Shown: piece by piece, positions 24,273 through 33,766 of the stretch
Position numbering within the stretch: the stretch's first letter is position 1
How the letters are laid out: each line of letters starts with the position of its first letter
NCBI GenBank assembly: GCA_964600435.1
Contig: CAZRJB010000005.1
Coordinates: forward strand, 1-64,000
Direction: 5' to 3'
From: HGM11367 sp964600435
GTDB lineage: Bacteria; Bacillota; Clostridia; Christensenellales; UBA1242
DNA length: 64,000 nucleotides
Translations under genes and position numbers: made by a program
The notes under the pieces: generated by a model
Database searches by the model: none
Told to the model about the DNA's origin: nothing
The model's input: the letters and a program-made list of their open reading frames with translations, nothing else

Positions 24273-24692
24273 ATGTTTAAAAAAGTTAAAACAAAAATTG
24301 CCACTCTAAATTCAGACACAAAAAACCAAGAATATCAAGCACGGGCATATAAGTTGAAAAAAAAGTTGCTTATTGTTGGTCTTATCATAACGGCTTTGGG
24401 CTATGTAATAACTGGTGTTTGTTGTTTGTGGGCAATGAAAAGCATGAACAACGTTAGTTATACTAGCACTGATGTTATGGAAATTATAAAACCAATGCTT
24501 GTTCCAATGATTGTTGCTTTTGTTGGTTGCATTATGGGAACAATTGGGCTTTCTGTTTATCGTCTTAACAAAACAGTTGTTGTTACTCAAGAAACCAAGG
24601 TTGCAATAAAAAAAGAAAAAGCAAATGGCAACACGAATAAAGAAAACAACACAAAACCTGAAACAAACGGTAAAGAAACAGAGAACAATTAG
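24273..24692 (+). CDS. small two-helix membrane protein, unknown function
   Basis: The 139 residues contain two membrane helices (about 31-54, LLIVGLIITALGYVITGVCCLW, and about 72-94, MLVPMIVAFVGCIMGTIGLSVY). A basic N-terminus and a cytoplasmic K/E/N-rich tail of about 45 residues flank them. No family is recognised. The start follows TATGGAGG. It is the first gene after the poly-G promoter, and no terminator separates it from the lipoprotein gene 53 bases downstream, so the two are likely co-expressed. Confidence 0.7.
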   Translation: MFKKVKTKIATLNSDTKNQEYQARAYKLKKKLLIVGLIITALGYVITGVCCLWAMKSMNNVSYTSTDVMEIIKPMLVPMIVAFVGCIMGTIGLSVYRLNKTVVVTQETKVAIKKEKANGNTNKENNTKPETNGKETENN

Positions 24693-24744
24693 GTTATAAA
24701 CAAATAATAAATTATTCTTTAATAAAAATTAAATTGGAGGCAAT

Positions 24745-27048
24745 ATGAAAACAAAAAAATCAAAAAGAAAATTTTTAAGTCCAATTTTGGTTGGTGTTTG
24801 CATTTTGTTTGCAGGCTTAACTTTTTCTGCCTGTGGCGAACTGACACACACACATAGTTATGGCAAAAGTTGGCAAACAAGCGCAACTCAGCATTGGCAC
24901 GAGTGCGATTGTGGAGAAACTTCAGATGTAAACAATCATGATTTTGCACAAACTTGGTCAACAGATGGCACAAGCCACTGGCACGAATGCACTGTTTGCG
25001 GTGTGCATGATAGTGATGTTGCTCACAATTTCGAGCAAAAACATGATGGCAACAATCACTGGCAAGAATGCTCAGTTTGTCATGAAGTAAAAGACGAAGC
25101 AACTCATACATATTCGTTAACATGGTCAACAGATGGCACAAGCCACTGGCATGAATGCACAGTTTGTGGTGTGCATGACAGCGATGTTGCTCACGATTTC
25201 AAGCAAAAACATGATGGCAACAATCACTGGCAAGAATGCTCAGTTTGTCATGAAGTAAAAGACGAAGCGACTCACACATATTCGTTAACATGGTCAAAAA
25301 ATGTCAGAAACCACTGGCATGAATGCACGGTTTGTGGCGCCCATGACAGCGATATTGCTCACAATTTCAAGCAAAAACACGATGGTGACAAACACTGGAA
25401 AGAATGTTCAGTTTGTCATGAAGTAAAAGACGAAGCAACTCACACATATTCGTTAACATGGTCAACAGATGGCACAAACCACTGGCATGGATGCACAGTT
25501 TGTGGCGCCCATGACAGCGATGTTGCCCACACTTTCAATCAAGAACACAATAACAACAATCACTGGCAAGAATGCTCAGTTTGTCATGAAGTAAAAGAAG
25601 AAACAACTCACACATACAACAACAATTGCACAGCAGTTGATGAATCAACTCACTCAGCAAGTTGCTCGTGCGGGGCAAACAAAGTTGTTGCTCACAATTT
25701 TGTGGATGGCAAATGTTCCGATTGTGATTATGTTGAAACAACCGAAGGCCTTTTATATATTTGGACTCAAAAAAATGAAGATAGTTATTTTATGGTTCAA
25801 TACGGAAATGCAACAGCAAAACACATTAGGATTCCATCAATGGCCACAGGTCAAGATAATTCTGGTGCCCGTGTCACGTTGCCAGTAAAAGGTGTTGCTT
25901 CTAATGCATTTGCCGATAAAAACATAATCAGTGTAATCATTCCAGAAGGCGTTGAATCCATTAATACTAAAGCATTCGAAAATTGCACAAACTTAACCAG
26001 TGTAAGCATTCCAAATAGTGTTACAACACTTGGAAATTATGCTTTTTCAGGTTGCACAAGTTTAACAAGCATAACCATTCCAGACAGTGTAACAATAATG
26101 GGAGATTATGTATTTTATAATTGTCGGGCATTAACCAATGTAACTCTTTCAAAAAATATAACAGACATTTCTAACCAAGCATTTCAAAATTGTCAGGAAT
26201 TAACAAGCATAACAATTCCAAATAATGTAACAAACGTTGGGGTAGAAGCATTCTCAGGTTGCTCAAAATTAACCAGCGTAACTATTCCAGAAAATGTTAC
26301 AGGCATTTCTAGGAGTGCATTCTCAGGTTGCACAAACTTAACTAGTGTTAACATTCCAAGTAAAGTAACAAAAATAAGAGAATACACCTTCAAAGATTGC
26401 AGCAGTTTAACCAGCGTAACCATTCCAGACGATGTTACAATCATTGAACTTGATGCTTTTTTTGGTTGCACAAGTTTAACCAGCATAACCATCCCAAAAA
26501 AAGTTTCAAAAATTGGTGATTATGCATTTTCTCAAACTGGCATAACAAGTTTAACCATTCCATCAGGAGTTGAAAAAATCGGCTTTGGTATTGTTAAAGG
26601 TTGTAACAGTTTAACAAGTTTAAGTGTTGAACAAGGCAACTATACATATCATAGTGTTGATAACTGCATAATTGAAACAGGAGCAAAAAAAATAGTAGCT
26701 GGTTGCAAAAAATCAATAATTCCAACAGATGCAAATGTTGTTAACTCCATTTGGCAATATGCATTTGGAGGATTTAATAATATTGTTATTGTAATTCCAG
26801 TCAACATAATTGTAATTGAGCAATTTGCATTCCTTGATAGCACAGTTGGTGGCAAAAATAAAATCTATTACAAAGGCACTACAACAGATTGGAAAAGTGT
26901 AGATTGTTCTGCTTCTGCTTTTAATAATAAAGATTCATTCATAGTGTTCTATTTCAGAGAAACAGAACCTGAACACAGCATATCTGCTGCAAGATATTGG
27001 CATTATGACACAGATGGCAAAACTCCAGTTGATTGGCCAAGCAATTAA
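24745..27048 (+). CDS. BspA-like leucine-rich-repeat surface lipoprotein with Cys/His repeats
   Basis: The 767-residue protein starts with a lipoprotein signal (lipobox TFSAC, cysteine about 30) behind TTGGAGG. Residues about 35-330 are four nearly identical 56-residue units plus partial ones. Each unit has two HW(H/Q)EC-x2-C motifs and a HxF or HTY element. The spacing of CxxC and His pairs suggests zinc-ribbon-like knuckles, though this family is not characterised. Residues about 375-640 are LRR_5 (BspA/TpLRR) repeats of the form LTSVTIPxxVTxIGxxAFxGC. BspA-type repeats mediate adhesion in known oral and gut organisms. The last 130 residues include the KIYYKGTTTDWKSVD motif often seen near the end of such proteins. 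There is no LPXTG or wall anchor, so it is held by the lipid. Confidence 0.88.
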   Translation: MKTKKSKRKFLSPILVGVCILFAGLTFSACGELTHTHSYGKSWQTSATQHWHECDCGETSDVNNHDFAQTWSTDGTSHWHECTVCGVHDSDVAHNFEQKHDGNNHWQECSVCHEVKDEATHTYSLTWSTDGTSHWHECTVCGVHDSDVAHDFKQKHDGNNHWQECSVCHEVKDEATHTYSLTWSKNVRNHWHECTVCGAHDSDIAHNFKQKHDGDKHWKECSVCHEVKDEATHTYSLTWSTDGTNHWHGCTVCGAHDSDVAHTFNQEHNNNNHWQECSVCHEVKEETTHTYNNNCTAVDESTHSASCSCGANKVVAHNFVDGKCSDCDYVETTEGLLYIWTQKNEDSYFMVQYGNATAKHIRIPSMATGQDNSGARVTLPVKGVASNAFADKNIISVIIPEGVESINTKAFENCTNLTSVSIPNSVTTLGNYAFSGCTSLTSITIPDSVTIMGDYVFYNCRALTNVTLSKNITDISNQAFQNCQELTSITIPNNVTNVGVEAFSGCSKLTSVTIPENVTGISRSAFSGCTNLTSVNIPSKVTKIREYTFKDCSSLTSVTIPDDVTIIELDAFFGCTSLTSITIPKKVSKIGDYAFSQTGITSLTIPSGVEKIGFGIVKGCNSLTSLSVEQGNYTYHSVDNCIIETGAKKIVAGCKKSIIPTDANVVNSIWQYAFGGFNNIVIVIPVNIIVIEQFAFLDSTVGGKNKIYYKGTTTDWKSVDCSASAFNNKDSFIVFYFRETEPEHSISAARYWHYDTDGKTPVDWPSN
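24955..25626 (+). repeat. 168-bp tandem repeat, four copies, in-frame
   Basis: Four 168-base units (56 codons) run head to tail inside the lipoprotein gene at 24745. Copies are nearly identical at the DNA level, with copy 3 the most diverged at its start. Copy-number change would keep the frame. Confidence 0.85.
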
Positions 27049-27116
27049 TTCTTACAATTGTAAATTAGTATAAAAAAATTTTGTAAGCAATTTTTAAAAT
27101 TGTTCTTGCATTAAAA

Positions 27117-27164
27117 ACAGACAAAGTTAACAAGGGAATCCTTAAAACTTTGCCTGTTTTTTTT
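27117..27164 (+). terminator. terminator of the BspA-like lipoprotein operon
   Basis: CAG-CAAAGT (27118-27127) pairs with ACTTTG-CTG (27147-27156), an inner AAGG/CCTT pair stabilises it, and a run of eight T follows. Confidence 0.75.
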
Positions 27165-27229
27165 AATCATATACCGTTTAACATTTTGTTAACAATTGGT
27201 ACAAAATTAACTCCAACAAGGAGTTTATC

Positions 27230-27289
27230 ATGAACAAATTTGCGGAAAAATTAAAAGAACTCAGAGAAGATAAAAATCATAAATATTAA
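27230..27289 (+). CDS. 19-aa leader peptide resembling a truncated XRE-type HTH N-terminus
   Basis: An ATG with an ideal AAGGAG site encodes MNKFAEKLKELREDKNHKY and then stops, one base before the murB start. The sequence is the usual first helix of XRE/Cro-like repressors (FAEKLKELREDKN), which normally continues LSQxELA. It is therefore either a decayed repressor whose remainder was deleted or a functional leader. murB itself has no Shine-Dalgarno site, so its translation probably depends on ribosomes finishing this peptide. A possible promoter, TTTAAC-17-TACAAA, lies at about 27178-27206. Confidence 0.6.
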   Translation: MNKFAEKLKELREDKNHKY

Positions 27290-27290
27290 T

Positions 27291-28178
27291 ATGAACATTT
27301 TAAAAGTTTTATCAAAAATTTGCAGTTGCAAAAAAAATGTGCAACTAAAAGATTATTGCAGTATTAAAATTGGTGGGGTTGCCAATTTTGTATGTTTTCC
27401 AAAAACAATCAGACAATTAAAAAAGTTGGTCATTTTTTTAAACAATAATGGCATAAAATATTTCATTTTAGGCAATGGTACAAACGTTGTTTTTTCTTCT
27501 AACGGGTTTAATGGGGTTGTTGTTTGTTTAAAAAAAATGAATAAAATTATTATTAAAAAAAATGGTGTGTCGGCATTTTGTGGGGCAAGCCTTTTTTATT
27601 TAAATCAAACATGTGCAAATTTTGGGCTAGGCGGATTAGAGTTTAGTTATGGAATTCCGGCAAGTGTTGGTGGGGCGGTTGTTATGAATGCTGGTGCTTT
27701 TGGTGGCGAAATGAAAGATGTTATAAAATCGGTGCTTGTTTTACACAATAACAGAATAAAACTACTAAAAAAAGAACAAATATTTTTTTCTCATAGAAAA
27801 ACAAGTTTGCAAAATAAAAACACGATTGTTTTAAAAGCGAACTTTTGTTTAAAAAAGGAGCAACCTTTAAAAATAAAGCAAAAGCAACAAAAATTATTTC
27901 AAAAAAGAATTGATTCTCAGCCATACGGAACAAACAATGCTGGAAGTGTTTTTAAAAGAGTTAATGGTGAGAGTGCGGGAAAATATATTGACAAACTAGG
28001 GTTAAAAGGTGTTACAATAGGGGGAATAGAAATAAGCAACAAACATGCAAACTTTTTTATAAACAAAAATAGTGCAACAAGCGACGACTTTTTAAAAGCC
28101 ATCTCGCTTGTGAAGAATCAAGTTAAAAAAGAATTCTGTTTAAATTTAGAAGAAGAAATTATTTATGTAGGAGAATAA
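27291..28178 (+). CDS. murB: UDP-N-acetylenolpyruvoylglucosamine reductase
   Basis: MurB carries out the NADPH-dependent reduction step of UDP-MurNAc synthesis in the cytoplasm, using FAD. The 295 residues include the FAD-binding elements ILGNGTNVVFS (about 62-73) and GGLEFSYGIPASVGGAVVMNAGAFGGE (about 112-138), the HRKTS segment in place of the usual YRxS, the proton-donor serine in NNAGSVFKR (about 220), and the terminal glutamate in LEEEIIYVG. It is a type IIb-like, Gram-positive form. There is no Shine-Dalgarno sequence, and the start lies one base after the stop of the 19-residue leader, implying coupled translation. The PHP gene follows after three bases. Confidence 0.94.
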   Translation: MNILKVLSKICSCKKNVQLKDYCSIKIGGVANFVCFPKTIRQLKKLVIFLNNNGIKYFILGNGTNVVFSSNGFNGVVVCLKKMNKIIIKKNGVSAFCGASLFYLNQTCANFGLGGLEFSYGIPASVGGAVVMNAGAFGGEMKDVIKSVLVLHNNRIKLLKKEQIFFSHRKTSLQNKNTIVLKANFCLKKEQPLKIKQKQQKLFQKRIDSQPYGTNNAGSVFKRVNGESAGKYIDKLGLKGVTIGGIEISNKHANFFINKNSATSDDFLKAISLVKNQVKKEFCLNLEEEIIYVGE

Positions 28179-28181
28179 AAT

Positions 28182-28925
28182 ATGGTTATTTATGGCGACT
28201 ATCACACTCACACAACATATAGTCATGGCAAGGGTAGCATTTTAGACAATGCTATTGTTGCAAAAAACAAGGGGCTTAAAGAAATTGCAATCACAGACCA
28301 TGGTTTTAGCCATAAAGCATTTGGAGTTAAGCGCAACCAAATAGAAAACATAATAATGGACATTGACAAAGCAAACAAGGCAACTGGCGTTAATGTTCTT
28401 TTTGGAATTGAAGAAAATTTTATGTCTTTAAACGGCAAAATTGGCATATATAAACGAGATTTAGATTTTTTAAACATTGTAAGTGTTGGATATCACAAAC
28501 TTGCAAAGGCTTGCTCGGTTAAAGATTATTTTAAACTTTTTGTTCCAAACAATCTTCATTTTTATACCAAAGCCCAAATTGAACGAAACACAATTTGTGT
28601 TTTAAAAGCAATAGAAACACAACCAATAAACATCATAACACATCTCGGGGTTGGAATGCCTGTTAACATTGAAGAAATTGCACGTTTGGCTAAAGAAAAA
28701 AATGTTTTTATTGAATTAAACGGCAAACGCATTGCTTTTTCTCGTGGAGATATTGAAGCATTGCTAAAACATGACACTCAGTTCATTTTAAACAGCGATG
28801 CGCATGTTCCAGAAAAAGTTGGAGATGTTCGCAATGGAATGAATTATGTTATAAAATATGGCATTCCTGAAAAAAACATTGTTAACTTGGGCAAACGTCC
28901 AAATTTTAAAAATATAAAATATTAA
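28182..28925 (+). CDS. PHP-domain phosphoesterase (YcdX-like)
   Basis: The 247-residue protein is a stand-alone PHP domain with the expected metal ligands. These are DYHTHTTYSHGKGS near the start, AITDHGF (about 37-43), E in GIEENF, H in ITHLG, and the final NSDAHVPEKVGD. It resembles YcdX-type trinuclear-zinc phosphoesterases. The physiological substrate is not known. TAGGAG precedes the ATG, which lies three bases after murB. The order murB-PHP is widespread in Clostridia, where rapZ and yvcK normally follow. Here whiA follows directly after 69 bases. Confidence 0.9.
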   Translation: MVIYGDYHTHTTYSHGKGSILDNAIVAKNKGLKEIAITDHGFSHKAFGVKRNQIENIIMDIDKANKATGVNVLFGIEENFMSLNGKIGIYKRDLDFLNIVSVGYHKLAKACSVKDYFKLFVPNNLHFYTKAQIERNTICVLKAIETQPINIITHLGVGMPVNIEEIARLAKEKNVFIELNGKRIAFSRGDIEALLKHDTQFILNSDAHVPEKVGDVRNGMNYVIKYGIPEKNIVNLGKRPNFKNIKY

Positions 28926-28994
28926 AGCATTATCCATTTTAAAAATATAATTTAGCACCACCAAATTTTAATAATTAAATTTTAAAAGGTTTTT

Positions 28995-29948
28995 ATGAGT
29001 TTTTCTAAAGAAGTTAAAAAAGAAGTTTTAAACAATGGTTTTAACAGCGCAAAAAGTGCGCTTGCTTTTTTGTGTGGTTTAACCCTTTCTTCTGCAGAGT
29101 TTAAAATGGAAAACGGGGAACTAACAAGTTTTTATTTTTCAACCGATTTAGACTTTTTGCATCAAGCGGTAAAAAGTTTGGTTTGTGAAAAATATGGAGA
29201 GCAATCTGTTTTATTGGAAAACAATTTTAAAATTGGAAAAACTCAATATTACAAAATTGTTCTAAAACCAACATTTGCGCTAAAATTGTTAAAAGACATT
29301 AATGCTATAAACACAAACACAAACGAAATTGTTTTAAAAGTTAGCGAAAAGGTTGTAAATGACGAAACCAGTTTAAAAGGGTTTATGGCGGGAGTTTTTA
29401 TTGGTTGCGGAACAAGCAGCATAAAACTTGCAGAAAACGGCAGAACAACCACAGGCTATCACATTGAATTTAGCAGTAAAAATTATGAAATGCTGCATGA
29501 AATTGCAAACATCATGGCTCAATTTGAAATTTTGGCAAAACTTACAAAAAGAAAAAATTTATATGTTTTATATGTTAAAGATGCCGAAGAGGTAAGCAAC
29601 GTTCTTGCTCTTTTGGGAGCGAGTAATGCAGTGTTAAAACTTCAAAATGAAATTGTTACAAGGCAGGTTAGAAACAAAGTAAATCGCCAAAACAATTGCT
29701 ATGTTTCTAACTTTAGCAAAACATTAAATGCAAGTTTTAACCAGTTGGAAGCAATAAAAATTTTAGATGAGAGCATTGGGCTTTACAATTTACCTGAAGA
29801 CATTCAAGAGGTTGCACTTTTAAGACTGGCAAACACGGAAGAAAGTTTGGGCGAACTTTTAAAACTAACAAAAAAACCAATAACAAAAAGTGCATTAAAT
29901 CATAAATTTCAAAAAATAATAAAAATGGCAAAAAAAATAAAAGGATAA
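28995..29948 (+). CDS. whiA: DNA-binding protein WhiA
   Basis: WhiA is the conserved Gram-positive regulator linked to cell division and, in Streptomyces, to sporulation. The 317 residues begin with the typical SFSKEVKKEVL and continue as the degenerate LAGLIDADG-like domain (FMAGVFIGCGTSSI in the middle, about 133-146). They end with a helix-turn-helix whose second part reads LGELLKLTKKPITKSALNHKFQKI, matching the family consensus SLKELGE-PISKSGVNHRLRKI. The weak AAAAGG site precedes the ATG. It is followed after four bases by dnaE. The usual upstream neighbours rapZ and yvcK and the downstream HPr/crh gene are missing. Confidence 0.94.
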   Translation: MSFSKEVKKEVLNNGFNSAKSALAFLCGLTLSSAEFKMENGELTSFYFSTDLDFLHQAVKSLVCEKYGEQSVLLENNFKIGKTQYYKIVLKPTFALKLLKDINAINTNTNEIVLKVSEKVVNDETSLKGFMAGVFIGCGTSSIKLAENGRTTTGYHIEFSSKNYEMLHEIANIMAQFEILAKLTKRKNLYVLYVKDAEEVSNVLALLGASNAVLKLQNEIVTRQVRNKVNRQNNCYVSNFSKTLNASFNQLEAIKILDESIGLYNLPEDIQEVALLRLANTEESLGELLKLTKKPITKSALNHKFQKIIKMAKKIKG

Positions 29949-29952
29949 ACAA

Positions 29953-32900
29953 ATGAAACCATACGTTCACTTACATTTACACACGGAATTTAGTTTGCTA
30001 GACGGGGCAACAAAAATTGATGATTTAATTGAAGAAGCAGTTGCTAGGGGCTATAAAGCAGTTGCAATAACCGACCACGGCAACATGTATGGTGCATTAA
30101 AACTATATGAAGGCTGTTTAAAGGCAGGAATAAAACCAATTATTGGTTGTGAATTTTATATTTGCCATGACCGATTTAACAAAACAGGCAAAGGTGACAT
30201 TGGTCACATTGTTTTGTTGGCAAAAAACAATCAGGGCTATCAAAACCTTTTAAAACTTAGCGGCATTGCTTCAAAAGAAGGTTATTACTATAAACCAAGA
30301 ATAGACTACAAAGCATTAAAAGAACATGCCGAAGGAATAATTTGTTTGTCTGCTTGTCTTGCAGGGCATATTCCACAATTAATTTTAGAAGATAAATATG
30401 AAGAAGCAAAACAGTTTGCTTTGGAACTTAACAGTTACTTTGAAAAAGGTGATTTCTATTTAGAAATTCAAAACCATGGCATTCCAGAACAAATTAAAGT
30501 TTTAAATGCTTTAGACAAAATGAGCAAAGAAACAGGCATTGAACTTGTTGCAACCAACGACGTGCATTATTTAAAAAAAGAGGATTCAGAAATTCAAGAC
30601 GTTTTAATGTGTGTCCAAATGCAAAAAACAATTGATGACCCAACAAGAATGAAGTTTTCCACTCAAGAGTTTTATTACAAAACATATGAAGAAATGTTGG
30701 AAGCACTTCCGGGCTACGAGCGGGCATTGGACATAACAAACGAAATTGCAGACAAATGTGATGTGGTTATAAGAAACAAAGCACACGAATCCATTAGAGG
30801 AATCGACCCCAAATATGTTTTGCCTGCAAACGAAAACTTTATTCCGTTTTATCAAGCACCAAACGGCAAAGATAACTATGAATTTTTAAGAGAAATGACC
30901 TATGATGGCTTAAAACAAAAATATGGAGAGCCTTTAACGCAAGAAATAATAGACCGTGCAGAAAAAGAATTAACAATCATAAATGAGCAAGGTTTTGTTG
31001 AATATTTCTTGGTTGTTTGGGATTATGTTCATCATGCAAGAACGCATGGAATTTCTGTTGGACCAGGTCGTGGCTCTGGTGCTGGAAGCATTGTTGCATA
31101 TGCAATTTCAATCACTCTTGTTGACCCTTTAAAATATGATTTATTTTTTGAACGTTTTATTAATAAAGAACGTGTTTCAATGCCCGATTTTGACGTTGAT
31201 TTTGACTTTGATAAAAGAGCCGACATCATTGAATATGTAAAACAAAAATATTCGCCAGAAAACGTTGCGTCAATTGGAACATTTGGAACAATGGCTGCAA
31301 AAAATGCAATCAGAGATGTTGCAAGAGTTCTTAAAGTTCCATATTCAACAGCAGATAGAATAAGCAAATTGGTTCCACAAAAACTTCCAGAAGGAATAAA
31401 AAAACCACCAGTTTTAAAATATTATTTTGGAACAACCGGAAAACCAGAAAACGATAAATATATAATTCCTGAGTTAAGAAAAATATATCAAGAAGACAAC
31501 ATGCTAAGAAGAGTTATTGACATTGCCATAAAACTAGAGGGCATGCCACGAAACATCTCCACCCACGCATGCGGAATTTTGATTGCCCCACACGAAGTTG
31601 ACACATATGTGCCACTAATGAGAAACGGAGAAGATATTTCAACACAATACTCAATGATTGACTTAGAGCATTTAGGCTTGTTAAAAATGGACTTTTTAGG
31701 TTTAAGAACTTTAACCGACATTGATAAGGCATGCCAATATGTTAAAGAAGATAAAGGCATTGAAATTGATTTTTATAGCAAAGATATGGATTATAACAAT
31801 CCGGATGTGTATAAAATGTTGTCAGAAGGCAGAACAGATGCGGTTTTTCAATTAGAAAGTGGCGGGTTTAAAAAATTTATGAAAGAGTTAAAACCGGACT
31901 GCTTGGAAGACATTATTGCAGGTGTGTCACTTTACAGGCCGGGTCCAATGGCATACATTCCAAAATATGTGCAAAACAAACATAATCCAAGTTTAATAAC
32001 CTATGCACATCCATGCCTAGAACCAATTTTAAACGTTACGTATGGTGTTATTGTTTATCAAGAACAAGTTATGCAAGTTTGTCAGGCAATGGGTGGCTAT
32101 AGTTTGGGGCAAGCGGACAATGTTAGACGTATAATGGGTAAAAAACAAAAAGAAAAAATGGTTTTTGAACGTGAAAAGTTTATAAATGGATGGGAAGACC
32201 CAAACGGCAAAAAATCAATTCCGGGTGCAGTTAAGTTGGGTGTTCCAAAAGAAATTGCCGAAGACGTGTTTGGACAAATGGAAGCATTTGCTTCATACGC
32301 CTTTAACAAATCACATGCAGCGGCATATGCCTATTTAACATTTCAAACAGCATATTTAAAGTGCTATCACGAAATTGAATTGTTGACGGCGGTTATAAAC
32401 AACCGAATAACCAATGCGGACGAAATTAAACATTACATCACATATGCAAAAAAAGAAAAATATGTAATTTATCCACCAGACATAAACAAATCTAAGGCAT
32501 TTTTTAGTGTGGAAAACGGTGGCATGCGCTATGGTTTAAGTGGTTTAAAAGGCGTGGGAGTTGCAGTTATTCAGTTGATTGTTAATGAGCGCGAAAAAAA
32601 TGGCGAATATAAAAGTTTTCAAGATTTTATAAACCGTTCAGACCAACAGGTCTTAAACAAAAAATGTTTAGAAAGTTTAATTTTTGGCGGCGCTTTTGAC
32701 TGCTTTGGATATGCCAGAAGTCAACTTTGTGCAGTTTATGATTTAATGATTGACAAGGTGGTTAAAGATAGAAAAATTAAAGCCGCTGGGCAGTTTTCAA
32801 TTTTTGATTCTTTTGGAGATAATTCTGCATCGGATATTGCCGAATTTGACTCAATAAAAATCCCAAAAATTAAAGAGTTTAGTAAAAATGCAAAACTTAA

Positions 32901-33591
32901 ATTTGAAAAAGAAGTTTTGGGAATTTATCTTTCTGGGCATCCACTAGACGACTATTTGGAGTATTTTGACGATTTTAACTTAACAAGCGACATGCTTGTT
33001 TCTGAACAAGTTGAACAAGATTCAGAAATATCTGACTCAGAAGAAGAACAAGAAGAGGTGTTTGCTTCTGGAGTTACTGATGGCATGAATGTTACTTGTG
33101 GTGGAATTGTTACTGAAATTAAAAAAGTTTACACAAAAAATGGTAACAAAGAAATGTGCATTTTAAAACTAGAAGATTTATATGGCACAATCGAACTAAT
33201 GCTTTTCCCAACAACATGCGAAAAATATAAAAACCAACTAACAGAAGATTGCATGATAACAGCAAAAGGCAAGTTGTCAATTAGAGAAGACGAAGCACCA
33301 ATTGTTACCGTTGACAACATAATTTTTTGGAAAGAAAAAGAAACCGAAGAAGAAACTCCGCAAGAAAGCAACAAAACTCTTTATATAAAATTTGACACAA
33401 AAAACACAGCAATTTACAACAAAGTTATGTTGATTCTTTCAATGTATTCGGGGCAATGCTCGGTTGTTTGTAAATGCACAAACACAAATCAAGCATTCAA
33501 AGTTAACAAACAAGTTAACCCAAACAACCTGTTAATAAACGAATTGATTGGCGTTTTGGGTGAAGAATCTGTTAAGGTGGTTGAAAAATAA
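29953..33591 (+). CDS. dnaE: DNA polymerase III subunit alpha
   Basis: This is the DnaE replicative polymerase of the C-family. The 1212 residues start with a PHP domain (HLHLHTEFSLLDGATK, AITDHGNMYG), continue with the palm carrying catalytic acidic residues in PDFDVDFDFDKR (about 411-422) and the nucleotide-binding GPGRGSGAGS (about 370-379), and the fingers. A helix-hairpin-helix module and a C-terminal OB fold (GGIVTEIKKVYTKNGNKEMCILKLED, about 1045-1070) follow. There is no 3'-5' exonuclease insertion, so this is DnaE and not PolC. AAAGGA lies ahead of the ATG, four bases after whiA, so the two are co-translated or at least co-transcribed. The terminator at 33704-33742 closes the murB-dnaE unit. 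Confidence 0.96.
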   Translation: MKPYVHLHLHTEFSLLDGATKIDDLIEEAVARGYKAVAITDHGNMYGALKLYEGCLKAGIKPIIGCEFYICHDRFNKTGKGDIGHIVLLAKNNQGYQNLLKLSGIASKEGYYYKPRIDYKALKEHAEGIICLSACLAGHIPQLILEDKYEEAKQFALELNSYFEKGDFYLEIQNHGIPEQIKVLNALDKMSKETGIELVATNDVHYLKKEDSEIQDVLMCVQMQKTIDDPTRMKFSTQEFYYKTYEEMLEALPGYERALDITNEIADKCDVVIRNKAHESIRGIDPKYVLPANENFIPFYQAPNGKDNYEFLREMTYDGLKQKYGEPLTQEIIDRAEKELTIINEQGFVEYFLVVWDYVHHARTHGISVGPGRGSGAGSIVAYAISITLVDPLKYDLFFERFINKERVSMPDFDVDFDFDKRADIIEYVKQKYSPENVASIGTFGTMAAKNAIRDVARVLKVPYSTADRISKLVPQKLPEGIKKPPVLKYYFGTTGKPENDKYIIPELRKIYQEDNMLRRVIDIAIKLEGMPRNISTHACGILIAPHEVDTYVPLMRNGEDISTQYSMIDLEHLGLLKMDFLGLRTLTDIDKACQYVKEDKGIEIDFYSKDMDYNNPDVYKMLSEGRTDAVFQLESGGFKKFMKELKPDCLEDIIAGVSLYRPGPMAYIPKYVQNKHNPSLITYAHPCLEPILNVTYGVIVYQEQVMQVCQAMGGYSLGQADNVRRIMGKKQKEKMVFEREKFINGWEDPNGKKSIPGAVKLGVPKEIAEDVFGQMEAFASYAFNKSHAAAYAYLTFQTAYLKCYHEIELLTAVINNRITNADEIKHYITYAKKEKYVIYPPDINKSKAFFSVENGGMRYGLSGLKGVGVAVIQLIVNEREKNGEYKSFQDFINRSDQQVLNKKCLESLIFGGAFDCFGYARSQLCAVYDLMIDKVVKDRKIKAAGQFSIFDSFGDNSASDIAEFDSIKIPKIKEFSKNAKLKFEKEVLGIYLSGHPLDDYLEYFDDFNLTSDMLVSEQVEQDSEISDSEEEQEEVFASGVTDGMNVTCGGIVTEIKKVYTKNGNKEMCILKLEDLYGTIELMLFPTTCEKYKNQLTEDCMITAKGKLSIREDEAPIVTVDNIIFWKEKETEEETPQESNKTLYIKFDTKNTAIYNKVMLILSMYSGQCSVVCKCTNTNQAFKVNKQVNPNNLLINELIGVLGEESVKVVEK

Positions 33592-33703
33592 ATTTATTGT
33601 TTTGAGTTGGGTTATGTTTATCAAAACAATAGGTCATATTAAATAATTAAAAATTTTTCAGTTGTTTTCAGTAAAAATTTTATTATTAATAATTTGTAGC
33701 ATT

Positions 33704-33742
33704 AAAAAAACTTGTTAAGCAATTTTCTTAACAAGTTTTTTT
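33704..33742. terminator. bidirectional terminator between dnaE and the PH-domain gene
   Basis: AAAAAACTTGTTAAG pairs with CTTAACAAGTTTTTT around a 7-base loop, with A and T runs on either side. It separates two convergent genes. Confidence 0.9.
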
Positions 33743-33766
33743 AATGAGAGATGTTGAAATTGTGTA

